DNA of 64,000 nucleotides from Cinnamomum chago (Eukaryota; Streptophyta; Magnoliopsida; Laurales; Lauraceae). Below are positions 50,701-57,098 of the stretch, in pieces. Numbering within the stretch: position 1 is the first letter of the stretch; each line of letters starts with the position of its first letter. The stretch covers positions 33,588,001 to 33,652,000 of the forward strand of contig CP142451.1 in the NCBI GenBank assembly GCA_038049695.1. Direction: 5' to 3'. The notes under the pieces were generated by a model. That model did not search any database. It was not told where the DNA came from and saw only the letters and a program-made list of their open reading frames with translations. A program made the translations under genes and the position numbers.

Positions 50701-53700
50701 CCTGATCTGAAAGGTAGTCAAAAGTATCACACAGAGGACTGTGTTCACTTATTAGAGTCTTGATCTCATTGTAGGCCCCACATGCCCACTCCAGCACCAA
50801 AAAGATTAGAAAAAGACGCAAAGAAAGAATGATGTCCAATGTCCAGCAAGAACAGGCGCCCATCTTTACTCCTCGTCACGATCACCTTCTTATTTTGTCG
50901 CCCCTATATAACACAACCAGAGGAAGAAAAGTGAACAAGATAGCCGTTATCAATAAGTTGTCCGATAGAAAGTAGATTGGTTGATAATTTTGGAACAAAG
51001 TAAACATTGGGAAGGGCGATGGATTGGCCAGAGACACTAGATAAAGTAATGGTGCCAACTCCAGAAATGAGTAGTTGATCACCATTAGTAGTGGTTATTG
51101 TCTCTTTTCCAAGGTGAGGGTGAGAATCTGTAAAGCTATGTTCTACAGATGTCATGTGATTTGAGGCTCCTGTATCTAAAAACCATGTGGATGAGGCAAT
51201 AGGAGAAGAAAGAGATGCAGAAGAATGAAAGGCAGTCAAAGCTTTATGAGAATGAGTTTGATACCGACCACCAGAAAAGCCCATAGATGCATATGCTGAG
51301 GTGACTGTGCTTTGGATCAGCTCTTGAATCTGAGCAGGAGTCATGGATAACAGCCCCAGTTGAAGTGCTTCCTGTATCAGAAAACGGTGCTTGAGCTTGG
51401 AATGCACTTGGAATATTCTTTCTTGGCAGATTGGAGGGAGGCTTCTTCAGTTGTGTCTCATTTCGGCACTGTAAGCTGCGGCAGTCATCAATAAGATGAC
51501 CAGATCGTTTGCAGTATCAACAAACTAGCTTCTTGCTGCAATTCTTGACAATATGACCGAAACCTTTGCATTCATAGCATTGAGTGAGCTTTGGATTGGG
51601 GATTGTTAGAAGAGCAGAGTCAGCCGGAAGGGGTGCAAGGAAGGCCTTTGGTTCTTTAAGAATAGCACGCTAGGAGGTGAGACGAAGTTCTTCGGGAAGG
51701 ACTTCTTGAAAGCATGTTTCGAGATTAGTAGAAAGTTCTCTGTTCATGAGGGCAGATCGAACCGATTCAAAGTCTGGTCGCAGATTCATAAGAAACTGGC
51801 TAATGTGAGTTTCTTCTTGTAATTTAAGGGCCTCAGATAGAAATCTAGGAGAGATTGTTTGGATCAACATGGAATCCCATTTGGTCCATAAGGTGAAGAA
51901 GCCCATTAAAATATTCGTGCATAGATTTATCCCCTTGAGAAAATTTAGCAATTTCACTATACAAGTGAAACTTCCGGGCTTTGTTGGTAGATCTTCTTGA
52001 GGTGAGCCCACATATCTGCTGCTGTAGTATAGGCTTGAAGAGCCACGGCAATGGAGGAGTCAATAGAGTTAAGTATCCAAGTAATCACTTTGGTGTTTTC
52101 CTTGGACCATGTGGCTAAGGCTTTGGAGTTCGTGGTACTTGGAGTAGGAGGTTTAGTTACAGTTCCATCAAGATAACCAAATAGCCCTTGATGGAAGATA
52201 ACAAGCCTTAGAGTTTGTTTGGATAGGCCAAAAATGGAGTAGAGTGAAATTAATGGGCCCTAACAGTCTAAAATTTCAACTCTACCACCCCTTTTGGATG
52301 AGTGTGCCCGGTAGATGAAGTAATGTTGTAAGTCACATGTACTCTATTTCACTTCAACTCTAAACACTTTAATTTCCTTGAGTAAAAGTGGATTCTACTC
52401 CAAGCCTTAACTGCAAAATAAGCATCCAAATGGAGTGAAGTGAAGTACTCTACTTTAACTTCAACCTACTACTCTTCACTCCACTCTAAATGTGAAATCC
52501 ACTTCATTTTACTCCACTCATTTATCCAAGCAGGCCCTTAAGAAGGCCCAGCCAATCAAGGCCCATGTATAAATCCCACATGTGAAATATAGGCTAGATT
52601 TACATTTAATGTGTACAGCTTATTTCTCTCTTCTTGTTTCCTTATATAGTCTAGTATTTATTCTTTCCGTTCTTTCATTTATTCTAATTTGTATTCTTTC
52701 CTTTCTTTATTATTCTGATTGTAATCTTGACATATTTAGTGCCTTGATTACGGCCTAATATGAATATAAATAGAACTGTCGATCATCATGTGATGCACGA
52801 CCTTCTCCCACTATTCTTCTTCTTCTTCTTCCTCTCCTTTCTCCACACAATATTACACATAGACCATGATCTGTGGTTCTTGATCATTCTTTTCTTTTTC
52901 AAGTTCAGGTTTATCTAGATCGTCTATTAAGCTTTCAATGATTGCTAATTGTGCTTGGCAATGGTGGCCTGGGCTGAACTTCTAGTCGCAATGGTAGCAA
53001 AGACCCCCTTTTCGGCATTCGATGAGCTCATCAGTAGTGGGCCATTTTCTTGGCTTAGGCCGATCTTGAATCGCTAATGGACCTTCTCGTGGATTGTCTT
53101 GGATGGCCAAGGAAACTTCATGAGGAGGGAGTCGTGCATTGCCCGTTTGGTAAGAGCGACGATGAACTAAGACTTTGTCTTCTTCAAGGAGAGCCAAACG
53201 GAATGCATGCGTTAGATAGGTTGCAACGCACGCACCCATACACGAATGTCATCTCGTAAACCTGAAACAACACAACAGTTATAGCTTGAGTAGCCGTGCG
53301 GCCTTATTAGAGAGTTTCTCTAATTGTGCTTGGTATTTTGCAATCATGCTAGTCTGTCGGAGTTTTGAGAGTGCGCCTCTGGGGTCGTCATAGTCCAAAG
53401 AACCAAAGCGGAGGGAAAGGGCTCGAGTAAATTGCAACCACGTCAAATCACCAAGTGTCTTCTCCATCCCTTGATGCCATTCTATGGTGTCACTGTCGAG
53501 ATAGAGAGGAGCCATCTTGACCATTTGATCATCGGAGAGATTATTGAACATGCTCGGCTTGATGAACCCAGCTAGCTGGGTCTTGACCTTCAAATTGTGG
53601 TAAATCCAGTTGTATAGTGCAAGGACAAATGATGGCCATTTCTTCTGCATGACCACTGTGGTCTTGATGGGACTTGAGATCGTTGATCTCCTTTTGCCAA

Positions 53701-55591
53701 TGCTCATTAGAAGATTTGATGGCGTTTGAGAAATCATCAGTTTTTCCATCTAATCTTGCCAAGAAGGCTCAAATTTCACCAACAGTTTCTTTAAGCCCAT
53801 TCACCTCTATTTCTAAATCTTGTACTGTAGATGCCATAGAAACAAGTAGGATGGCTCTGATACCAATTGATACGATCCCAATATCGTGTCAGTTGATATT
53901 GAACAAAATAAAGTAAGAGTTCAGAGATGAGAAAATAATCCTTTCAAGTAGGATCGGACTCCTTTCTAACTTTATTTCTAAATAATTCTTGAGATAAATG
54001 ATAATTACAAACATATTCTCAGCCTTTAAATAAACCACAATCTCTTAAGTCAAGCCTAAAACAAAGCTAATCATGTATAGCCTTTTTCTTTAAATATGCA
54101 GACTAGTAAATGCTAGATGGTTGGTATTGTCTAAATGCATGGCTAGGAAGTAAATGCTTATTTGAATACATGGATGGTTAGTAAGTGCTGAGTAATGAAT
54201 GTAGTAAATGTGTGCATGATTTCTGCATTAGGTATCCATCATTCCCCATATCTATCAGAGTCCGAGTCATGAGTTTTCCAACCTTGTATGTAAGAATGCT
54301 CCAACTGGCTGGTAGGATGATTCGATCAATGTGCTATTTTTGAGACATAGCACAGATATCCAGTGTGGTCCAGCTTCAGCAAATGAACTGCTAAGAGACA
54401 TATCGTCAGTGCAGTGCTTCATATAATAAAATTGTGATTGATAGTGCTGGAGCCTTCACCTTTATGTGCATTGAAGCTGAGGAGTTTTGCCGACTGACGT
54501 GTGGATCCTCTGATCCATATTGCTATTGTTGAAGGGCCAACACAATCTCTACTAGATCCCCTGGTTCACTTTTCTGCATGTTTACCCCGAACTATGGAAG
54601 TGGGTTTTGTATATTTTAGCGTCTCTATTACGAGGACATGCATTAGTGATGGGTTTGTTGGGTTGAGAACTACTAAGCTCATGCAATTCCTGCATGTGGC
54701 TGCTCATGTGGGCATGGCGATGCAGGCATTCTGTAGACCAAAGAACATTCTGGCCACTCAGCAAGTGGTGACCCGTGTGATGTGGGCCATTGTAGTTCTT
54801 GTAATCATCCTTCTAGCATACTCGTGTAGCCCATCTCATGATTGGGTCTTTTTTTTTTTGAGGTACCAGCACAAAGATGGAACTGACCTGATGGAGAGAT
54901 AGGATCTTGCACATATGCTGTACTGGCACATATGGATGTGCATATAGACGCCACAGGCTGGGTCTACATGCTTGGGCCTCACAGAAAATGTATATTACAT
55001 TTCTGCTTGATGTTTTGTACTTAACTAATCCTATGCTGATAGTCCATTGGAAACCCCTATGCATCAACTTCTCTCTATCCATGTGGTCAAATGTTGAGTT
55101 ATGCTCTCATTTTCACTTGTGGATGAAATCTATAGTGTATATTCACTTGGATTGGAGTGAAATTTGGGCGAGTGCATATTCACTAGAGGATGTATCATAT
55201 CAATGGTTTGGATTACGTGAAGGTTGGCCCCATGGCTATGCGGGTTTGCAGAAGTTGACCCCATGGAAACTCCTGCGCTGTCATCAGTGTAATAGTATTT
55301 CTCTATATTTGAATGCAAATACTGCAACCAATACGACAGCACAGACTGATCAAAAGGGGTTTTGATAGGTAAAAATATTAAAATATCATGGAGGCAATGA
55401 GGAAAAATCATCATAGTTTCTAATCATTAGGCTTTCGTTTCTTGTTTCAGGTTGAACCAAAGAAGTTTGGCATGTTGGCAAACTGGCAGAGGGAGTACAC
55501 CATGGAAGACATACTGACACAATTGAAGAAGGAAATGGCAGCACCCAACAACCGGAAGCTGGTCCAACCACCAGAGGGTACTTACTTCTAG
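12885..55591 (+). CDS. UEV1: ubiquitin-conjugating enzyme E2 variant 1 (UEV1/MMS2-type), four exons
   Basis: Spliced gene: join(12885-12918, 34329-34468, 36018-36143, 55451-55591), 441 nt, 146 aa. It starts [16 protein letters not shown], continues [15 protein letters not shown] and [13 protein letters not shown], then [20 protein letters not shown], then [20 protein letters not shown], and ends [10 protein letters not shown]. This is almost identical to plant UEV1 proteins as I know them (about 145 aa). It is a UBC fold without a catalytic centre: the E2 HPN motif is replaced (FHSR). UEV1 binds UBC13 and orients the acceptor ubiquitin for Lys63-linked chains, used in error-free DNA-damage tolerance and signalling, in nucleus and cytosol. 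All introns are GT..AG with phases 1, 0, 0; none disrupts a codon reading. Introns of 21,410, 1,549 and 19,307 bp are packed with transposons, yet no coding defect is visible. Expression could still be lowered by them. Confidence 0.95.
12919..15542. other. UEV1 intron 1, proximal part
   Basis: No gene. The first kilobase is T-rich, as usual for a plant first intron. Near 15.21-15.45 kb a ~125-bp block containing GAGCTGAATCTAGCTTGA and GATTACTTGTCT is tandemly duplicated with divergence. Confidence 0.6.
14706..14749. repeat. (GA)n microsatellite
   Basis: About 22 perfect AG/GA dinucleotide units within UEV1 intron 1. Confidence 0.97.
15555..16024 (-). mobile_element. 5'-truncated RTE-type LINE with 12-bp target duplication
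   Basis: On the minus strand it encodes the C-terminal part of a plant LINE reverse transcriptase: [33 protein letters not shown], then [11 protein letters not shown], followed by the conserved tail [12 protein letters not shown]. The 3' end is a short TTGGT-type simple repeat, seen on the + strand as CCAAACCAAACCAA, as in RTE-clade elements. The flanks carry the target duplication ACTTGTATGGCA at 15543-15554 and 16025-16036. Only the last ~470 bp of the element inserted, the usual 5' truncation. At its 5' end a ~20-bp block (around CCCGCACATCCATCTA) repeats a block ~110 bp further inside. Confidence 0.88.
16037..17469. other. UEV1 intron 1, T-rich stretch
   Basis: No gene. From about 16.48 kb to 17.5 kb the + strand is extremely T-rich with many T8-T10 runs. 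Open frames here encode only Phe/Leu/Ile-rich peptides and reflect composition. Confidence 0.7.
17470..19105 (-). repeat. copy A of an unnamed ~1.65-kb dispersed repeat
   Basis: Closely similar, in the opposite orientation, to 31432-33115. The minus strand has short gag-like coding traces: a coiled-coil-like stretch with [11 protein letters not shown], then [12 protein letters not shown] and [14 protein letters not shown] near 18.2-18.7 kb, and a sequence resembling a tRNA-Met primer site (TGATATCAAAGC) at its 5' end near 19.1 kb. It may be the internal part of a non-autonomous LTR element; no LTR pair was found. The 17.77-17.82 kb part is rich in GGGCC words. Confidence 0.75.
19106..19999. 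other. UEV1 intron 1, non-coding
   Basis: No gene. Contains a T12 run near 19.19 kb and a G/C-rich stretch of repeated GGCTTGG/GGGCTT words at 19.72-19.91 kb, possibly part of an old LTR beside copy A. Confidence 0.5.
20005..20305 (-). repeat. 3' LTR of copia 20005-25365
   Basis: 301 bp, TGTCAAAGCC start and CATTTAACA end, about 98.7% identical to the partner LTR. Confidence 0.95.
25065..25365 (-). repeat. 5' LTR of copia 20005-25365
   Basis: 301 bp, same ends as its partner. The sequence GGCTCTGATACCA before it on the + strand is the complement of the tRNA-Met primer-binding site. Confidence 0.95.
25371..25854. other. UEV1 intron 1, non-coding
   Basis: No gene or named repeat recognised. 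Confidence 0.5.
25855..26240 (-). mobile_element. decayed LINE reverse-transcriptase fragment
   Basis: The minus strand encodes [20 protein letters not shown] and then [18 protein letters not shown], matching the C-terminal motif [22 protein letters not shown] of plant LINEs and the same domain as the 15.6-kb LINE, but more diverged. The reading frame is lost towards the 5' side. Confidence 0.65.
26460..26610 (-). mobile_element. RTE-type LINE 3' tail with (TGA)n end
   Basis: On the + strand (ATC)6 is followed by AAAGTTGTGTCCCAACT and GGGTCAACTACATGAAT. This is the complement of the usual plant RTE 3' end, which reads GATTCATGTAG, then a CCAA..GTTGGGAC block, then (TGA)n. Only the tail remains. 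Confidence 0.65.
26611..27220. other. UEV1 intron 1, non-coding
   Basis: No gene. Contains a C-tract of the form C8-G-C7 near 26.925 kb. Confidence 0.5.
27221..29780 (-). pseudogene. decayed hAT-family transposase (TTF zinc finger - DUF4371 - hAT dimerisation)
   Basis: Minus-strand fragments in correct order belong to the plant TTF-type/ZMYM1-like hAT transposase family. An N-terminal region (29.53-29.78 kb) has VEKYYKRK and [16 protein letters not shown]-type zinc-finger region (29.2-29.45 kb) has [23 protein letters not shown]4371/RNase-H-like parts (28.5-29.0 kb) have [20 protein letters not shown] and [13 protein letters not shown]. Then come GDTRWGSHY (28.3 kb) and the C-terminal hAT dimerisation domain (27.39-27.74 kb) with [20 protein letters not shown]. 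Intact members are about 700-800 aa in one frame; here there are at least five frame changes or stops plus a short loss, so the gene is dead. The lower edge, CAGTGGCAGACCCATG at 27221, looks like the hAT terminal repeat of this family; the other terminus was not found. Confidence 0.88.
29781..31301. other. UEV1 intron 1, non-coding
   Basis: No gene recognised. An AT dinucleotide tract lies near 31.26 kb. The far terminus of the hAT element should be in the first part but could not be identified. Confidence 0.5.
31302..31431 (+). repeat. 130-bp direct repeat, left copy
   Basis: Starts ATTCTGTGTTTACTACTG and ends CCTTTGGTCAA. Identical to 33148-33277 at all but two positions. It bounds the repeat copy at 31432-33147 on the left. 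Confidence 0.9.
31432..33147 (+). repeat. copy B of the ~1.65-kb repeat, inserted between 130-bp direct repeats
   Basis: Reverse-complement match to 17470-19105 along nearly its whole length. It includes the gag-like traces on the + strand near 31.85-32.35 kb, the GGGCCCAGGGCCCAAGG block near 32.77 kb and the A-rich run near 32.87 kb. It differs from copy A by scattered substitutions and two insertions or losses of ~20 and ~45 bp near 32.15 and 32.3 kb. The last ~30 bp contain a small hairpin (arms AAGCATT and AATGCTT, 2-nt loop) absent from copy A. Confidence 0.8.
33148..33277 (+). repeat. 130-bp direct repeat, right copy
   Basis: Same as the left copy at 31302-31431 apart from two substitutions. 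Copy A of the inserted repeat does not carry this sequence at either end, so it is duplicated host-intron sequence rather than an LTR of the repeat family. Confidence 0.9.
33278..34328. other. UEV1 intron 1, distal part
   Basis: No gene. T-rich intron sequence running to the acceptor CTGTACAG at 34321-34328. Confidence 0.6.
34329..34468 (+). CDS. UEV1: UEV1 coding exon 2
   Basis: 140 nt; its first two bases complete Val12, then residues 13-58 ([13 protein letters not shown] to IIGPHN). Acceptor ..TACAG, donor GTATGT. Contains the helix 1 region and the start of the UBC beta-sheet. Confidence 0.96.
34896..35096 (+). mobile_element. RTE-type LINE 3' end in UEV1 intron 2
   Basis: Encodes [18 protein letters not shown], then [15 protein letters not shown] and [10 protein letters not shown], and ends with GGCTTGGTTTGGTTTGG. 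It is the same family as the LINE at 15555-16024, in the opposite orientation, about 200 bp long. A possible 7-bp target duplication AGTAATT lies at 34889-34895 and 35097-35103. Confidence 0.78.
35348..35759 (+). mobile_element. solo LTR in UEV1 intron 2
   Basis: 412-bp segment starting TGATGCAGG and ending CTGCTCCA, flanked by the 5-bp direct repeat ATAGC (35343-35347 and 35760-35764). It has no coding sequence, but it has a promoter-like CTATATAAGG near 35.57 kb. TG..CA ends plus a 5-bp duplication fit a solo LTR left by recombination between the two LTRs of an element. Orientation follows the TATA-like box. Family unknown. Confidence 0.7.
36018..36143 (+). CDS. UEV1: UEV1 coding exon 3
   Basis: 126 nt, residues 59-100 ([20 protein letters not shown] to VNHETGV), phase 0 at both ends. 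Acceptor ATCACAG, donor GTAACA. This exon carries the position where active E2s have HPN; here it is HSR, as expected of a UEV. Confidence 0.96.
36144..36705. other. UEV1 intron 3, proximal part
   Basis: No gene recognised between the exon 3 donor and the target duplication of the next retrotransposon. Confidence 0.6.
36711..36897 (-). repeat. 3' LTR of copia 36711-48371
   Basis: 187 bp, + strand TAACAAATTTGCC to ATATGTTGATA. Its ends are TA..TA in both orientations rather than TG..CA. Confidence 0.88.
40080..41202. mobile_element. non-autonomous hAT element inserted in the old copia
   Basis: Terminal inverted repeats CATAGTTACCTAGTTCGG and CATAGTTACCTGATTCGG, two mismatches in 18. Flanked by the 8-bp direct repeat GTATAAGC (40072-40079 and 41203-41210), the target-site length of the hAT superfamily. 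The 1123-bp interior codes for no transposase; its outer parts are full of TTCGAATTC/AGTTCG words. It interrupts copia sequence just upstream (element sense) of the protease. Confidence 0.93.
41436..41724 (-). repeat. 3' LTR of nested copia
   Basis: 289 bp, TGTCATC start and GGATTGACA end, with CTTTATATAGG inside. Confidence 0.9.
46526..46820 (-). repeat. 5' LTR of nested copia
   Basis: 295 bp, TGTCATT start and GGATTGACA end, about 93% identical to its partner. Confidence 0.9.
48185..48371 (-). repeat. 5' LTR of copia 36711-48371
   Basis: 187 bp, + strand TAACAACTTTGCC to ATATGTTGATA, about 94% identical to its partner. Confidence 0.88.
48377..49626. other. UEV1 intron 3, between the two retrotransposon stacks
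   Basis: No gene. A segment near 48.47-48.91 kb starts GGGGGCTGCTTGG and ends near GTCCAAGCTC, with GGAGAAA words throughout. It may be a decayed Tourist-like MITE, but no clean target duplication is visible. The stretch 49.1-49.6 kb is rich in GACTCG/GAGTC words. Confidence 0.4.
49627..50000 (-). repeat. 3' LTR of the gypsy-like element
   Basis: + strand TGATACGATCCC to ATTCCCCATA; near-copy at 53868-54250. Confidence 0.8.
50060..50394 (+). repeat. 5' LTR of the + strand LTR element
   Basis: 335 bp, TGTAGAAGATAACAGG to CACAATATTACA, followed immediately by the primer-binding site. Confidence 0.85.
52189..52857 (+). repeat. 3' LTR of the + strand LTR element, split by a MITE
   Basis: Same sequence as 50060-50394 (about 95% identity) once the 327-bp insertion at 52211-52537 and its TTA duplication are set aside. 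Ends CACAATATTACA. Confidence 0.82.
52211..52537. mobile_element. Tourist-like MITE (PIF/Harbinger)
   Basis: 327 bp with imperfect terminal inverted repeats GAGTTTGTTTGGATA and GGGCCTGCTTGGATA, flanked by TTA on both sides (52208-52210 and 52538-52540). TTA target duplication plus these G-rich ..TTGG termini are characteristic of Tourist MITEs. It interrupts the 3' LTR of the surrounding element, so it is the youngest of this stack. The interior is built from GGAGTGAAGT/ACTCCAC words, with no coding. Confidence 0.92.
53868..54250 (-). repeat. 5' LTR of the gypsy-like element
   Basis: + strand TGATACGATCCC to ATTCCCCATA, about 94-95% identical to 49627-50000 apart from small length differences. 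Confidence 0.8.
54251..55450. other. UEV1 intron 3, distal part
   Basis: No gene. An open frame of ~130 codons near 54.5-54.9 kb has no recognisable domain and no splice context. The intron ends with CTTGTTTCAG at 55441-55450. Confidence 0.55.
55451..55591 (+). CDS. UEV1: UEV1 coding exon 4 and stop
   Basis: 141 nt, residues 101-146 ([20 protein letters not shown] to QPPEGTYF) and stop TAG at 55589-55591. Acceptor TTTCAG. This is the C-terminal UEV region including the conserved [11 protein letters not shown] segment. Confidence 0.96.
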   Translation, partial: VEPKKFGMLANWQREYTMEDILTQLKKEMAAPNNRKLVQPPEGTYF

Positions 55592-56838
55592 TTTCAAAAT
55601 GGAAACTGGCTTAAACATATAGATTTGCATGTGTTACTGTTATGGCAACTGTATCGAGCTTATGGAAATCAAGGCCAAAGGATCACCTTAAACCTTCATT
55701 ATTCATACAATTAATACCGCTGTTTTTCTTTGCTTCATATGCCAGAACTGTGTTATAGTCATCCCGGCTTGACAATTTGGGTTTGCTTTGTGTGATATTG
55801 GAAAAACCATTATCTAGGAAGGTGATCCTTTATTAAGAATTCTAAGATATTTGTGAGAACTCTTTGCTTTGCTTTGTTCTTTTTCCTTCAACATTTTAAT
55901 CAGCTTTCTGGAGACTGAGGACCTGAGAGAAGTGATGGTAGAGGTGAACTACTACTGTGCTGATGGGGACATCCCATACACCTCTGTGCTGACCATAAAA
56001 CGATTCGAGTCACCAAAAGATCTCATTCTAATTTTTTTTGGGTAAATAACTTCATTCTAAGTTGATTCACCATTTCTGCATGGGCATTTTGTTTCTATGG
56101 TGTTATAGTCCAAGGCTCCAATCCAAGCACAGCCATTTAGCTAGTACTAGTAGGCCTAATATAATTTGAGAATAGTGTCAATTGGTGAATTTTGATATAA
56201 AGAAAAGAGAGGGTTTGAAAACGATGGCTTGTGTTTCGACATGAAATTTGGACAAAATACTCTATCAAATTTGTACATGGAAAGCTTTCCTAATTGAAAC
56301 CATATTTAATAACCAAATTTTCATCTTAGCTACCCAAACAATATCACACAGCTCGGTATCAAACCCTGTTCTAAGCACAAAATTAAGATTATAAATCATG
56401 CCAAACAAAACCTTAAAGCCCGGGTTTTGAATTTTGATCTTTTCGGGCGTAGGTGCACATCGATGGGCCAGTGGGAGGACAACCTTAGCCCATCCAGCAC
56501 TGGGCTCGGTTTGGCAGATCTTTTATTGAGCTAACCTTGGCCCATCCGGCAAATCTTTTCTTGAGCGGTTGAGCCCTTGTGCTGAGAAAAAAGGCCATAT
56601 TTGTGGCCCAGTAGTTAAATGTGCCAAGCACAGACCTCTGCATGCTAATGACCCTTCCCGGGGGCCTGTTCCAACATAGTTTATCACAAATGAGCATGTA
56701 TACTTTTTGTATATCTAGGATGGCGTTACATTTTAGTTTTAGGCATCTGCGCTGGTTTCTTCCCTGGATATATTAAGCCCAATAATAAAAAGTCAACTAT
56801 GAACCAGTTTATTCCAGCCCATGACTCTTTCAGGCTTG
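55592..56838. other. UEV1 3' UTR and intergenic sequence
   Basis: The 3' UTR must begin here, but no standard AATAAA signal stands out in the first few hundred bases, so its end is not called. No further gene is seen. Confidence 0.5.
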
Positions 56839-56861
56839 ACCCTGTCCTAGACTCTGTGTTT

Positions 56862-56863
<2 letters not shown>

Positions 56864-56907
<44 letters not shown>

Positions 56908-57084
56908 TGCTATCGGAGGGTTTCCCACCCTTTGGGCTGGATTAATCCATCCGGGCCCAAAGGGAAGCCGGGGAGCACTAGTGTGGTAGTGTAGTTTCGA
57001 ATCTACAACCTCCGGATGCCAACCGTGTTCCTACGCCAACTAAACTACCCCTTAGGGTTACCCTTTCCCTGACCCCTTGGGGTT
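56864..57084 (-). mobile_element. tRNA-derived SINE with 43-nt poly(A) tail
   Basis: On the minus strand there is an A-box-like TAGTTTAGTTGGCG, then a B-box-like AGATTCGAAACTA about 35 bp on, a ~120-bp unrelated body containing TTTGGGCCCGGATGG, and a poly(A) tail (T43 at 56864-56906 on +). A probable target duplication ACCCTGTCCYAGAC lies at 56839-56852 and 57085-57098. The pol III boxes, length and tail fit a plant SINE. The 5' end is somewhat long before the A box, so that boundary is less certain. Confidence 0.75.
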
Positions 57085-57098
57085 ACCCTGTCCCAGAC

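Larger units (their letters stand above)
50060..52857 (+). mobile_element. non-autonomous LTR element carrying copia gag/protease sequence in reverse
   Basis: Fossil element on the + strand, inside the gypsy-like element. LTRs lie at 50060-50394 and 52189-52857 (the second is enlarged by a MITE), with the 5-bp direct repeat CATAG at 50055-50059 and 52858-52862. The + strand primer site TGGTATCATAGC follows the first LTR directly at 50395, which fixes the orientation. The interior is ~1.8 kb. Its first ~480 bp are non-coding. The remainder (about 50.87-52.19 kb) is Ty1/copia gag, zinc knuckle and protease ([12 protein letters not shown]) read on the minus strand, opposite to the LTRs. No RT or integrase. 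LTRs differ by about 5%. Broken, and unlikely ever to have encoded its own enzymes in this form. Confidence 0.8.
49627..54250 (-). mobile_element. gypsy-like LTR element with gag only, broken, hosting a second LTR element
   Basis: Fossil element on the minus strand. LTRs of about 375 bp lie at 49627-50000 and 53868-54250. A tRNA-Met-type primer site (complement GGCTCTGATACCA at 53853-53865) is adjacent to the upper LTR. The only coding trace is a Ty3-type gag at about 53.0-53.75 kb ([11 protein letters not shown], then [15 protein letters not shown]) with a nucleocapsid remnant near 52.98 kb. No protease, RT or integrase is seen. It contains the inserted element 50060-52857. LTRs differ by about 5-6%. 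Broken. A clean target duplication was not found. Confidence 0.8.

Noticed and set aside
49627-54250. Target duplication of the gypsy-like element
   Set aside because: Flanks AAGTC and TCTAT do not match; GAGTC words nearby on both sides are part of a wider GAGTC-rich region, so no duplication is claimed.
54501-54902. Open frame of 133 codons before UEV1 exon 4
   Set aside because: No family resemblance, inside an intron, with poly-T interrupting its C-terminal part.
54907-55365. Open frame of 152 codons within intron 3 near exon 4
   Set aside because: No domain recognised, no splice or promoter context, and overlapping open frames on the other strand are of similar length.
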